This document shows, one piece after another, positions 8,571 through 16,962 of a DNA stretch of 64,000 nt. The DNA is taken from positions 62,001 through 126,000 of the forward strand of contig NZ_QGTR01000001.1 of assembly GCF_003182275.1 (NCBI RefSeq), read 5' to 3'. The DNA comes from Hoeflea marina. Lineage in GTDB: Bacteria; Pseudomonadota; Alphaproteobacteria; Rhizobiales; Rhizobiaceae. A program made the position numbers and the translations under genes. Position 1 is the first letter of the stretch. Each line of letters opens with the position of its first letter. The notes below the pieces were generated by a model. It saw nothing but the letters and a program-made list of their open reading frames with translations. It was not told the DNA's origin and did not search any database.

Positions 8571-9367
8571 GCCTTCTCCTCGGAATTGGCGCCCAGCAGC
8601 TTGAGCAGGTCGCCGTAGCGCGCGATCAGTGAGTAGATGACCGCGGCGAGCATCACGAACAGCACCGTAACAGAGGCCATCGTCGGCGTGTAGCCGTATC
8701 GAAGCGCGTTGAAGATCTTGATCGGCAGCGTTTCCATGGTGAAGCCCACGGTCATGTAGGCGACGATATATTCGTTGAGCGACAGGACGAAGGCAAACGC
8801 GTAGCCCGACACCAGATAGGGCGTGATCAGCGGCAGCACCACGGTGCGGAAGATGGTGCGGTCGTCCGCCCCCATGGTGGCCGCGGCCTCCACCAGCGAG
8901 CGGTCGATGGCGGAAAAGCCGAGCGACAGCGTGACCAGGGGCAGGGTGACGAAGAAGATCGCGTGGCTGATCACCGCCGTCCAGGGCTGGCCGTAGAATC
9001 CGGTGGTGGCCCAGAAGGTCAGGAGCCCGAGCGCCGTGATCACCGGCGGCAGCGTGAACGGCGCGATGCCGAGCAGCTGGAAGATGTTGGCCCAGGGCGC
9101 GATCCGCCGCCACAGGAACCAGGCGAGCGGCAGGGCGATGGAGACGGCGAGCGCCGCCGACAGGATCGCCAGCACCAGCGAGGCCAGGAGCGCGTCGCGC
9201 CAGCCGGCGTCCGTGAAGATGTCGGCATACCAGGACAGCGAAAAACCCTGCGGCGGGAAGGCCAGCGTCTGCTTTTCGTTGACCGACACGCCCGCGACGA
9301 CGATCAGCGGGGCCGACAGGAACAGCCCGACGAGCACGAAATAGAACCGTCGCAGGAACGCGTTCAT
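8567..9367 (-). CDS. ABC transporter permease, PotC type
   Basis: A 266-residue inner-membrane permease with about six helices. The EAA loop follows SLVEAAATMGADDRTIFRTVVLP (G-rich contact with the ATPase; quoted as two parts, SLVEAAATMGAD and DRTIFRTVVLP). It resembles PotC of spermidine/putrescine importers. It overlaps the PotB-like gene at its 5' end (ATGA at 9367/9364) and the hydrolase gene at its 3' end, so a tightly coupled operon is clear. With the PotA-like ATPase, PotB-like permease and Tat-exported binding protein upstream it forms a complete importer. Substrate is probably a polyamine or other small cation; that is inferred from family and from the nearby ureohydrolase gene. Confidence 0.9.
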   Translation of the reverse strand: MNAFLRRFYFVLVGLFLSAPLIVVAGVSVNEKQTLAFPPQGFSLSWYADIFTDAGWRDALLASLVLAILSAALAVSIALPLAWFLWRRIAPWANIFQLLGIAPFTLPPVITALGLLTFWATTGFYGQPWTAVISHAIFFVTLPLVTLSLGFSAIDRSLVEAAATMGADDRTIFRTVVLPLITPYLVSGYAFAFVLSLNEYIVAYMTVGFTMETLPIKIFNALRYGYTPTMASVTVLFVMLAAVIYSLIARYGDLLKLLGANSEEKA

Positions 9368-10221
9368 ATTGCGGCCTCCCGCTTGCGCCCGGCAAACAAT
9401 GTCAGCGTCACCATGCCGAGCGTCACCAGCACCAGGAACACCGCCATGGCGGCCGCGAACGGCATGTTGGACTGGTAGATCGCCTGGTCGGTGATCAGCA
9501 CCGACAGTGTCCAGTGCTGCGGCCGGCCGAGGATCTGCGGCAGCAGGTAGGAGCCGAGCGCGAAGATGAACACCATGATCAGTGTGGCGAGGATGGTGGT
9601 CCTGAGCGCCGGCAACACCACGGTGAAGAAGGCTTTCAGCGGCGAGGCGCCCAAGGTGCGCGCGGCCTCCGTCAGCGTCGGGTCGAGCCGCACCAAAGCG
9701 GGGTAGAGCACCAGGATCGTGTAGGGCAGGGCCTGGTAGACCATGGCGGTCAGCACCGCCGGAAAGCCCGGCGACAGCGCCACGGCCTTCTCCATCAGCC
9801 CGATGGCGACCAGCAGATTGGTGATCCCGGCGGTGCGCGACAGGAGCGTCGACCAGGCAAAGCCGATGATCACCTCCGACAGCGACAGCACCGACAGCAG
9901 CGCCACCATCCAGGCGATCTGCGCCCGTCGCGACATCCGGGTCAGCATGTAGGTGAACGGCACGCCGATTGCGACGCAGCAGACGGCGACCATGACGGCG
10001 AGCATCAGCGAGAAGCCGAGCACATGGGCGAAGAACAGCGACAGGAACCGCTCGTAATTGTCGAAGACGAAAGCCGGCGTGTAGAAACCGCCCTGCTGCC
10101 GCTGGAAGAAGCTCACCGCGATCATCGTGCCGAACGGGATGACGAAGAAGACGCTCAGCATGATCGCCGGGAATGCCAGCGGCGCGTAGTCGGCGAGGGT
10201 CGCGGGCTTCTCGCGTCTCAT
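9364..10221 (-). CDS. ABC transporter permease, PotB type
   Basis: A 285-residue permease starting MRREKPATLADYAPLAF at ATG 10221, with about six transmembrane helices and a conserved EAA loop (LTEAARTLGASPLKAFFTVVLP, about residues 185-206). The N-terminal helix IMLSVFFVIPFGTMIAV and the large periplasmic loop after it are usual for PotB/PotH-like permeases. The ATG overlaps the stop of the ATPase gene (ATGA), and its own stop overlaps the PotC-like start. A much longer frame continues upstream through the ATPase gene in the wrong frame and has Arg/Pro-rich shadow composition, so the shorter start is right. It is a partner of the products of 8567-9367 and 10218-11255. Confidence 0.9.
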   Translation of the reverse strand: MRREKPATLADYAPLAFPAIMLSVFFVIPFGTMIAVSFFQRQQGGFYTPAFVFDNYERFLSLFFAHVLGFSLMLAVMVAVCCVAIGVPFTYMLTRMSRRAQIAWMVALLSVLSLSEVIIGFAWSTLLSRTAGITNLLVAIGLMEKAVALSPGFPAVLTAMVYQALPYTILVLYPALVRLDPTLTEAARTLGASPLKAFFTVVLPALRTTILATLIMVFIFALGSYLLPQILGRPQHWTLSVLITDQAIYQSNMPFAAAMAVFLVLVTLGMVTLTLFAGRKREAAI

Positions 10222-11255
10222 CGGGCCAGCACCACGCAGACGGAGGGATCGAGCACCACGCCGACGGGCTGGCCGACGGCGACGTCCGGCCGCGCGCGGG
10301 GCGTGGAGACGGCGATGATCTGTTTGCCGGCGCAATCGACGAAGGTCTCGATGGTGCCGCCGAGATCGCGCACGAAGGTCACGGTGCCGGCGATGGCGCC
10401 CTCGCTGCCCGGTGCGGTCAGTTGCACGTCCTCGGGTCGGACCGAGATGACCGCCTTGCCGCCGCCCGGCGCCTTGAGCCCTGGAATTGCCTGGCCCAGC
10501 GCCACGGCGCGGCCGGCGCCGTCGGTGTCCATGTCGATGAGATTGGTCGAGCCGATGAAGTCCGCGACGAAGGTGTCGGCCGGCCTCCGGTAGATCTCCA
10601 TCGGGCTTGCCGCCTGGCGGATCTCGCCCTTGTTCATCACCACCACGGTGTCGGCCATGGTCATGGCCTCGCGCTGGTCGTGGGTGACCACGATGGTGGT
10701 GATGCCGAGCTGCTGCTGCAGCTGCCTCAGCTCCACCTGCATGGCCTCGCGCAGCTTGGCGTCGAGCGCCGACAGCGGCTCGTCGAGCAGGAACAGTTTT
10801 GGCGAACGGGTGAGGGCCCGTGCGATCGCCACCCGCTGCCGCTGGCCGCCCGAGAGCTTGGCCACCGGGCGGTCGGCATAACCGGAGAGATGGATCATCG
10901 CGAGCAGCTCGTCGACGCGTTTTTTCTGCTCCTCGCGCGGCGCGCCGCGGATCCTGAGCGGATAGGCGATGTTCTCGCCCACCGTCAGATGCGGAAACAG
11001 CGCCAGCGACTGGAACACCATGCCGAGATTGCGCTTGTGGGTCGGGACCTTGGTGATGTCCTCGCCGTCGAGCAGGATCGCGCCCGACGTCGGCAGGTCG
11101 AGTCCGGCGATCATCCTCAGGAGCGTGGTCTTTCCGCAGCCCGACGGGCCGAGCATGCACACGAAGGTGCCGTGCGGCACGCTGAGCCGCACGTCGTTGA
11201 CCGCTGTGAAGTGGCCGAAATCCTTGCGGACGGTATCGAGCGTCAATCCAGACAT
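10218..11255 (-). CDS. ABC transporter ATP-binding protein, PotA type
   Basis: A 345-residue ATPase of the polyamine/opine importer class. Walker A is GPSGCGKTT at about residues 36-44. The signature LSGGQRQRVAIARAL, Walker B LFLLDEPLSALD and switch histidine in VVTHDQREAM are all intact, followed by a C-terminal TOBE domain. Two ATGs lie side by side; the second (11255) stands four bases from a GGGGA stretch and is preferred. It is the only ATPase gene in the whole nine-gene cluster, although the cluster holds permeases for two different importers. The gene overlaps the PotB-like gene by 4 bases. About 100 bases separate it from the binding-protein gene upstream. Confidence 0.92.
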   Translation of the reverse strand: MSGLTLDTVRKDFGHFTAVNDVRLSVPHGTFVCMLGPSGCGKTTLLRMIAGLDLPTSGAILLDGEDITKVPTHKRNLGMVFQSLALFPHLTVGENIAYPLRIRGAPREEQKKRVDELLAMIHLSGYADRPVAKLSGGQRQRVAIARALTRSPKLFLLDEPLSALDAKLREAMQVELRQLQQQLGITTIVVTHDQREAMTMADTVVVMNKGEIRQAASPMEIYRRPADTFVADFIGSTNLIDMDTDGAGRAVALGQAIPGLKAPGGGKAVISVRPEDVQLTAPGSEGAIAGTVTFVRDLGGTIETFVDCAGKQIIAVSTPRARPDVAVGQPVGVVLDPSVCVVLAR

Positions 11256-11360
11256 CATGTCCCCATTGTCGTTCCCCCGCGGACCGGGGGCGGGGAGGGG
11301 CGGCGGGCTGGCCCCTCCCGTTTCACGCAATCACGTCCCGCGCGGGGACGCAACCGGATC

Positions 11361-12449
11361 TCAGCCGACGATCAGCTCGGTCCATTTCTGGTTCAGCCAG
11401 TCCGACTTGGTCTGGTAGAGGTCGTAGCGCGGGATGATCGGCTCGATGTCCGACGACACGCTGGCGAACTCTTCCGGCGTCAGGTCGAGCAGCTCGCGCT
11501 TCAGCGTCGGCGCGGTGCCGACCTTGCGCGACAGCGTCGACTGGATTTCCGGCTGGCTCATGTAGTCGATGAACACATGCGCCTCCTCGACCTTTTCGGA
11601 GGCGCGCGACAGCGCCCAGCAGCCCGAATCCTGGATGCCGCCTTCCTTGGGGAAGGTCGAGCGGACCGGATGGCCGTCGGCGGCGGCAAGTCCGGTGACG
11701 TCGTGATAGTACTGGCCCATCGGGATTTCCCCCGACTTCAGCGCCTGCTCGAACTGTGCCTCGTCGCGGTACCACAGCCGGACATTGGGCTTGACCTCGG
11801 CGAGCTTCTCGAAGGCCTTGTTGAGGCCCTCTTCGGTGTCGAGCGCATTTGTGCCGCCCATGTAGGTCTTGGCGGTCACTTCCAGCAGGAACGAGTTCGA
11901 CACCAGCGCCAGCAGTCCGAGCTTGTCGGCATTGGCCGGGTCCCAGAGCGCAGCCCAGCTGTCAGGCGCCTCGGGATAGGTGTCGGTGTTGGTCACCAGC
12001 GTGATGTACCAGGCAACGGCGCCGATGCCGGCGACCCGGCCGTCCGGATATTTGTTGACGAACCGCTCGAGCAGATTGTCGTAGTTCTTGATCTTCGCCG
12101 TGTCGATCGGCGCCCACAGGTCGGTGGACTGGCCCTTGAGCATGGCGACCTGCGACATCATCGAGACATCGGCGGGCGCCACGCCGGCCTTGGCCGCCTG
12201 TTCGAGCTGCACCAGCCAGGCTTCGCCGGTGGGTTCGGCAATCGATTCCACCGCGATGCCGCTGGCGGCGGTGAAGTCGGGGAAGATGTTCTTGTCGAAC
12301 GAATCCTTGAAGTAGCCGCCATAGACGCCGACCTTCAGCGAGCGGTCCTGGGCCCTCAGGATGGACGGCATCGCCAGCACGCCGATGGCCGCCGCCGTTC
12401 CGCCGAGCACCGTCCGACGGCTGATGGAAGGGTTGAATGTCTTTCGCAT
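11361..12449 (-). CDS. Tat-exported PotD-like solute-binding protein
   Basis: A 362-residue periplasmic binding protein of the spermidine/putrescine type. Residues 1-33 form a twin-arginine signal: SRRTVLGG, a hydrophobic stretch, then a cleavage-type RAQ site. The mature protein begins DRSLKVGVYGGYFKDSF and keeps the two-lobe layout of PotD relatives, with aromatic residues suited to a cationic ligand. ATG 12449 follows AGGAG at ideal spacing; a frame extending 33 codons further upstream has no support. It lies between the amino-acid-type permeases and the PotA-like ATPase gene, and is likely to serve the PotABC-type importer. The ligand is not determined. Confidence 0.9.
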   Translation of the reverse strand: MRKTFNPSISRRTVLGGTAAAIGVLAMPSILRAQDRSLKVGVYGGYFKDSFDKNIFPDFTAASGIAVESIAEPTGEAWLVQLEQAAKAGVAPADVSMMSQVAMLKGQSTDLWAPIDTAKIKNYDNLLERFVNKYPDGRVAGIGAVAWYITLVTNTDTYPEAPDSWAALWDPANADKLGLLALVSNSFLLEVTAKTYMGGTNALDTEEGLNKAFEKLAEVKPNVRLWYRDEAQFEQALKSGEIPMGQYYHDVTGLAAADGHPVRSTFPKEGGIQDSGCWALSRASEKVEEAHVFIDYMSQPEIQSTLSRKVGTAPTLKRELLDLTPEEFASVSSDIEPIIPRYDLYQTKSDWLNQKWTELIVG

Positions 12450-12510
12450 GGTCTTCTCCTTTGTTTCCGGTTCCTGACCGGGTTCCCATGGGTGCCCTGA
12501 GGTCTTTGCC

Positions 12511-13158
12511 TCAATGAGCGGTTTGTCTGGCCTCCAGCATGCGCGCATATTGCGTCAGCGGAAAGCAGAGCACGAAAAAGATCACCGCCACCAGCCCGTA
12601 GACCTTGAAGGGCTCGAAGGTGGCGTTGTTGATGGCGTTGGAGGTTCTGAGCAGCTCGTCGAAGCCGATGATCGAGGTGAGCGCGGTCGCCTTGATGAGC
12701 TGCACGAGAAAGCCGACGATCGGCGCCCGCGTGATCGAGAACGCCTGCGGCAGGATGATGAGCCTCAATTCCTGCACCCGGTGCAGCCCGAGGCTCCGGC
12801 CGGCGTCCCACTGGCCGGCGGGCAGCGCCTCGACGCCGCTGCGCCAGATTTCGGCCAGATAGGCGCTGGCATAGAAGGTCAGGCACAACACGGCGGCCGT
12901 CCACGGCTCGATGCGGAAGCCGAGCATCGGCATGCCGAAGAAGATCAGGAACAGCTGCATCAGGAGCGGCGTGCCCTGGAACAGCGCGATGTAGCCCTTG
13001 CCGAAGCGCCGTGCCCAGTCATGCGTGGAGATGCGCAGGATCAGGATGACGACGCCGACGATCGTGCCGCCGACGAAGGCCGCCAGCGACAGCGCCACCG
13101 TCCAGCGGGTGGCAAACAGCAGGTTGCGGACGATGTCCCAGAAGGTGAACTCGATCAT
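12511..13158 (-). CDS. Amino-acid-type ABC transporter permease (second subunit)
   Basis: A 215-residue permease of the polar amino acid family with five helices and a conserved motif (SGVEALPAGQWDAGRSLGL, about residues 112-130) that contacts the ATPase. It overlaps the first permease gene by 4 bases at 13155-13158. Together with that gene and the binding protein at 13827-14630 it should form a His/Arg/ornithine-class importer, yet no polar-amino-acid ATPase gene is present in the cluster. The 61-base gap to the PotD-like gene holds no ORF. The complex may borrow an ATPase encoded elsewhere, or the PotA-like one; the second option is speculative because the families differ. Confidence 0.9.
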   Translation of the reverse strand: MIEFTFWDIVRNLLFATRWTVALSLAAFVGGTIVGVVILILRISTHDWARRFGKGYIALFQGTPLLMQLFLIFFGMPMLGFRIEPWTAAVLCLTFYASAYLAEIWRSGVEALPAGQWDAGRSLGLHRVQELRLIILPQAFSITRAPIVGFLVQLIKATALTSIIGFDELLRTSNAINNATFEPFKVYGLVAVIFFVLCFPLTQYARMLEARQTAH

Positions 13159-13823
13159 GACACGCCCGCCGGCAAGGTGGCGCGGCCGACGCCGACCAGC
13201 AATCGCCTGAGCCCGATCGACAGGGCGAGATAGACCAGCGTGATGATGAAGTAGGTCTCGAAGGCGCGGAAGGTGCGGGCCTGCAGCATGTCGCCCTCAT
13301 AGGTGAGTTCGCTCACCGAGATCTGCGAGACGACGGCGGATTCGAGCATCATGATGACGACCTGGCTGGTCAGCGCCGGAAAGATGATCTGAAGCGCCTG
13401 CGGCAGCACGATCTTGACGAACACCTGCCTTGGCCGCAGGCCGAGCGCCAGCGCCGCTTCCTTCTGGCCTGTGGGCACGGCGTCGAGGCCGGCGCCGACG
13501 ATCTCGGTCGTGTAGGCCGCCATGTTGAGCGTCATGGCGAGAATTGCCGCGGCGATCGGATCAAGCCTGATCCCGAGGCTTGGGAGTCCGAAATAGATGA
13601 AGAACAGCTGCACCAGGAACGGTGTGTTGCGGATCAGCTCGACATAGGCGGTGATCGCCTGGCGCAGCAGCGGGATCTTGCTGCGCCGCCCGGCGGCCAG
13701 CACGATGCTGATCAGGGTGCCGAACACGGTGGTGACCGCGATCAGCAGAACGGTCATCGACGCGCCCCGGGCGATTGCCCAGAGCGCGTCGTAAAGCCAG
13801 CCGAAATCCAGGCTATAGGACAA
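13155..13823 (-). CDS. Amino-acid-type ABC transporter permease (first subunit)
   Basis: A 222-residue polar amino acid family permease with about five membrane helices. AYVELIRNTPFLVQLFFIYFGLP spans about residues 50-72 (RNTPFLVQL is the family phrase), and the ATPase-contact loop GLDAVPTGQKEAALALGL follows near 110. The start ATG at 13823 lies 3 bases after the binding-protein stop, and its end overlaps the second permease gene, so the three are co-translated. Such permease pairs normally come with a ~245-residue ATPase that is missing here. Substrate class is likely a basic amino acid or guanidino compound, judged from the operon rather than from the permease itself. Confidence 0.9.
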   Translation of the reverse strand: MSYSLDFGWLYDALWAIARGASMTVLLIAVTTVFGTLISIVLAAGRRSKIPLLRQAITAYVELIRNTPFLVQLFFIYFGLPSLGIRLDPIAAAILAMTLNMAAYTTEIVGAGLDAVPTGQKEAALALGLRPRQVFVKIVLPQALQIIFPALTSQVVIMMLESAVVSQISVSELTYEGDMLQARTFRAFETYFIITLVYLALSIGLRRLLVGVGRATLPAGVS

Positions 13824-13826
13824 TGA

Positions 13827-14630
13827 TCAGTCCTTGAGGTTGTCCGGGTTCAGCTCGACCTTCAGCCATTCCTGCGAGGAGGCGTTGAGGCTGCCGTCCT
13901 CGACCATCCTGGCGACAGTGTCGTTGATGGCGGCCTTCAGCGCGTCCTCGCCCTTGTTGAGCGCGATGTGCGAGGGCGAGCTCAGGAGCTGGAACTTCTG
14001 CTCCGGCTTCATCGCTTCCTGCTTGGCCAGCACCTGGGCGCCGACATCGTTGCCCACCACCATCAGGTCGGTCTGGCCGGAGATGAAGGCCTGGATGACC
14101 GAATTGTAGTTGTCGAAGCGCTTGATGTCGGTGCCTTCGGGGGCGGCCTCGGTGAGCGAGGTGTCTTCCAGCGTGCCCTTGTTGACGGCGATCGACTTGC
14201 CGGCGAGACCGGCGGCATCCTTCACCTCGGTGGCGGCAGGTCCGATGACGGCGATGTAGTAGGGCGCGTAGGCGGCGGCATAGTCGATGACCTGGGCCCG
14301 CTCGTCGGAGTAGCCGACGCTCATCAAGAGGTCGACGCGATGGTCGTTGAGATAGGGAATGCGGTTCTGGCCGGTGACGGCGACCGGCACCAGCTTGACC
14401 TTGAGCGTGTCGGCGATCGCCTGCGCCACGTCCATGTCGTAGCCCTTCAGGCTCATGTCGGAGCTGGCCGACGAGAATGGCGGGAAGTCGGCGAAGACGC
14501 CGACATTGAGCACGCCGGCTTTCTGGATGTCGGCGACGGCGTCGGCGCTGGCGGGAGCCGTGAAGGCGAAGCCGGCGCCGATGAGGGCGAGCGCGGCAAT
14601 GGAGGATTTCAGGCTGTTCTGCAGGTTCAT
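13827..14630 (-). CDS. Periplasmic amino-acid-type solute-binding protein
   Basis: A 267-residue protein with a Sec signal peptide (residues 1-29, ending in PASA before DAVADIQ) followed by a two-lobe binding fold of the polar amino acid class. The phrase GVFADFPPFSSASSDMSLKG, near 40-59, is a ligand-pocket strand, and AGLAGKSIAVNKGTLEDTSL marks the second lobe. It is translated 3 bases ahead of its first permease. Between it and the ureohydrolase gene are about 80 bases, so it probably shares the operon led by that gene. A guanidino or basic amino acid ligand is expected from context; the pocket residues were not modelled. Confidence 0.9.
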   Translation of the reverse strand: MNLQNSLKSSIAALALIGAGFAFTAPASADAVADIQKAGVLNVGVFADFPPFSSASSDMSLKGYDMDVAQAIADTLKVKLVPVAVTGQNRIPYLNDHRVDLLMSVGYSDERAQVIDYAAAYAPYYIAVIGPAATEVKDAAGLAGKSIAVNKGTLEDTSLTEAAPEGTDIKRFDNYNSVIQAFISGQTDLMVVGNDVGAQVLAKQEAMKPEQKFQLLSSPSHIALNKGEDALKAAINDTVARMVEDGSLNASSQEWLKVELNPDNLKD

Positions 14631-14713
14631 TGTGTATCCCTCGGGAATGATTCATTTATCCGGCGTCTGCCGTTGCTCATTGCATTCCGTTCAATGGCCA
14701 ATTCGTTGGCTTT

Positions 14714-15775
14714 TCAGGCCTGCGCGCCGGTGATCGCCGGGCTGAAGACCATCAGGCTCAGGATCTCGAAGAGCACCTGCGCGCCGGCATGCGCCGTGTT
14801 GGTGGTGGCATCGTATTGCGGCGCCACTTCGACCACGTCGCCGCCGACGATGTTCATGCCCTTGAGCCCGCGGATCAGTTCCAGCACCTCGCGCGTCGTC
14901 AGCCCGCCGATTTCCGGCGTGCCGGTTCCCGGCGCAAACGACGGGTCGAGGCTGTCGATGTCGAAGGACAGGTAGGTCGGGCCGTCGCCGATGATCTCTT
15001 TGGCGCGCTCGATGATCGCCGGGATCCCCATGCCGGTGACCTCCTCGGCATGGATCACGGTCATGCCCGATTCGTAGCTGAACTCCCACAGATATTCGGC
15101 CGGACCCCTTATGCCGATCTGGATCGTGCGCGTCGGATCGAGCACGCCGTCGAGCACCGCATTGCGGAACGGGCCGCCATGGTGGAACTTGGTCATGTCG
15201 AAGGCGCCGCCGGTGTCGCAATGGGCGTCGATGTGGATCATGCCCACGGGACGCTTCTTGCCCACAGCTTTCAGGATCGGATGCGTGATCGAATGGTCGC
15301 CGCCCACCGACAGCGGCAGCACGCCGGCCTCGACGATCTGGCTGACGCGGCGCTCGATGTCCTCGTGGCTCATCTCGAGCCGGTAGCGGCTGCGAAAGCT
15401 GACATCGCCGATGTCGGCGACGCGCAGCTCGTGCACCGGGGCGCAGTCGAGCACGTGATTGTAGGGGCCGATGCGCTCGATGGTTCTCAGCGCCCGGGGG
15501 CCGAAGCGGGAACCGTTGCGGTTGGTCACGCCCAGATCCATCGGCATGCCGACGATGGCCACCTGCAGGTCACCGAAATCCGGGGTCTCGTTGTCGATCT
15601 CGCGATAGGGTGCGGTGAGGAAGGTCGGAATGCCGGAATAGGGCGCCAGCCGCGTGCCGCTCTCGGTGAAGATCTTGTCGGCGACGCGCCGGAACTGCGG
15701 GTTGAACAGTTCGCCGCCGTGGCTTTCGCCATACTTGCCCTTGAGGTCATCGAGCTTCGTCTTGTCCCAGGCCAT
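14714..15775 (-). CDS. speB: Ureohydrolase, agmatinase type
   Basis: A 353-residue arginase/agmatinase-family enzyme with all six manganese ligands of the family: His161 in SVGGDHSITH, Asp183, His185 and Asp187 in IHIDAHCD, and Asp272 and Asp274 in SFDIDSLDP. The loop FAPGTGTPEIGG follows. These enzymes release urea from a guanidino group: agmatine to putrescine, 4-guanidinobutyrate to GABA, 3-guanidinopropionate to beta-alanine, or guanidine itself. The protein is about 45 residues longer at the N-terminus than E. coli SpeB, so the exact substrate is open. It is first in a leftward cluster of transport genes and divergent from a LysR regulator, which is the usual setting for an inducible catabolic enzyme. 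Confidence 0.88.
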   Translation of the reverse strand: MAWDKTKLDDLKGKYGESHGGELFNPQFRRVADKIFTESGTRLAPYSGIPTFLTAPYREIDNETPDFGDLQVAIVGMPMDLGVTNRNGSRFGPRALRTIERIGPYNHVLDCAPVHELRVADIGDVSFRSRYRLEMSHEDIERRVSQIVEAGVLPLSVGGDHSITHPILKAVGKKRPVGMIHIDAHCDTGGAFDMTKFHHGGPFRNAVLDGVLDPTRTIQIGIRGPAEYLWEFSYESGMTVIHAEEVTGMGIPAIIERAKEIIGDGPTYLSFDIDSLDPSFAPGTGTPEIGGLTTREVLELIRGLKGMNIVGGDVVEVAPQYDATTNTAHAGAQVLFEILSLMVFSPAITGAQA

Positions 15776-15879
15776 GGTTGTCCTCGCATGCTGCCGTCGC
15801 GCGCCTCACTTGCCGCGCCTGTGACGAAAATGTTGCAAAGCGGCGAATGGAAAGCAATTGATATTGTTAGCGGCAATTG

Positions 15880-15896
15880 TGTGAGTTATTCTCACA
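15880..15896. promoter_or_regulatory. Candidate LysR operator between speB and its regulator
   Basis: A perfect interrupted palindrome, TGTGAG-TTATT-CTCACA, lies 15 bases ahead of the LysR-type gene and about 105 bases ahead of the ureohydrolase gene. Size and position fit a LysR recognition site in a divergent promoter. A GCAATTG direct repeat (15854-15860 and 15873-15879) sits just beside it. No binding data are implied. Confidence 0.5.
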
Positions 15897-15911
15897 TCAG
15901 GAGAGCCGCCG

Positions 15912-16904
15912 ATGACCCAGCGCCTGCCCCCGCTCAATCCGCTGCGCGCCTTCGAGGCGACCGCGCGCAATCGCTCGCTGACCAAGGCTGCAAAGGAGTT
16001 GTTCGTCACCCACGGCGCCATCAGCCACCAGATCAAGGCGCTAGAGGCCTCGCTGCAGGTCAAGCTTTTTCACCGCTCCGGGCAGCGGCTGACATTGACC
16101 GAACATGGCGCCGACCTGTTACCCTCGGTGACATCGGCGTTCGAGGAGATCGCCGCCGCCACCGCGCGCATGCGGCGGCCGGCGAAGTCGGGATCGCTGT
16201 CGATCTCCTGCGTCTCCGCGCTGCTGTCGCTGTGGCTGATGCCGCGGCTTGCAAGTTTCACCGCGCGCTATCCGGAAATCCGGCTGACGCTCAGCGCCGC
16301 CAACGACCCGGAGCTGATCCATTCGCCCGATGTCGACATCGCCATCCTCTACGGCGACGGCAGCTGGACCGACTGCTGGCTGAAACTCTGGTCGCATCTC
16401 GACCTGTTCCCCATCGCCAGTCCGTCGCTGATCAACAACCGCCCCATCCGCACCGCGCGCGACCTGGCCGAGCACACCATCCTGCATGGCGACGACGGCC
16501 ACGAATGGCACATCTGGCTGACCGCCGCCGATGTCCGCGGCGTGGCCTCAGGCCCGCAGCACCACTTCTCCGACGCGCGCCTCTCCATCGAGGCGGCGCT
16601 GCTCGGCCACGGCATTGCGCTTGGAGACACCTTGACAGCGGCGAGCCTGTTGACCAAGGGACAGGTGATCGTGCCGTTCAAGCTTGCCGTTCCCGCCGTC
16701 GACGCCTTCTATGTCGCCTGCAGCAACGATCTGCGCTCCACTCCGGTGGTCGACGCCTTCATCGACTGGCTGTTTTCGGCCCTCGAGGAGGACGACGCCC
16801 GGGCCGAGCCGCTGATTGCCGCCCGCCGGACCATCCGGAGGGCGCAGCAGGCGCAGGGCGCGCGATCGAGCGAACCGGAGGCGGCTGGGGAGGACCCCGA
16901 CTGA
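15912..16904 (+). CDS. LysR family transcriptional regulator (GcvA-like)
   Basis: A 330-residue regulator. The winged helix-turn-helix occupies residues 8-66 (PLNPLRAFEATARNRSLTKAA, shown in part, then GAISHQIKALEASL), as in GcvA-like LysR proteins. An effector-binding domain follows from about 90 to 300. The gene reads away from speB across a 136-base region that holds a LysR-type palindrome, so it most likely controls the ureohydrolase-transport cluster in response to a substrate or product. The C-terminal 40 residues are Arg/Ala-rich and not typical of the fold. AGGAG stands 8 bases before the ATG. Transcription probably continues into the aminotransferase gene 58 bases downstream. Confidence 0.9.
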   Translation: MTQRLPPLNPLRAFEATARNRSLTKAAKELFVTHGAISHQIKALEASLQVKLFHRSGQRLTLTEHGADLLPSVTSAFEEIAAATARMRRPAKSGSLSISCVSALLSLWLMPRLASFTARYPEIRLTLSAANDPELIHSPDVDIAILYGDGSWTDCWLKLWSHLDLFPIASPSLINNRPIRTARDLAEHTILHGDDGHEWHIWLTAADVRGVASGPQHHFSDARLSIEAALLGHGIALGDTLTAASLLTKGQVIVPFKLAVPAVDAFYVACSNDLRSTPVVDAFIDWLFSALEEDDARAEPLIAARRTIRRAQQAQGARSSEPEAAGEDPD

Positions 16905-16962
16905 CCGTCGCTGCGTCGCCGCCGTCCGACTGCCCGATGACCCTGAGCCGAGAAAGCGCCCC

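Noticed and set aside
10173-12500. A 775-codon plus-strand frame across the transporter genes
   Set aside because: Crosses three genes on the opposite strand and has shadow composition.
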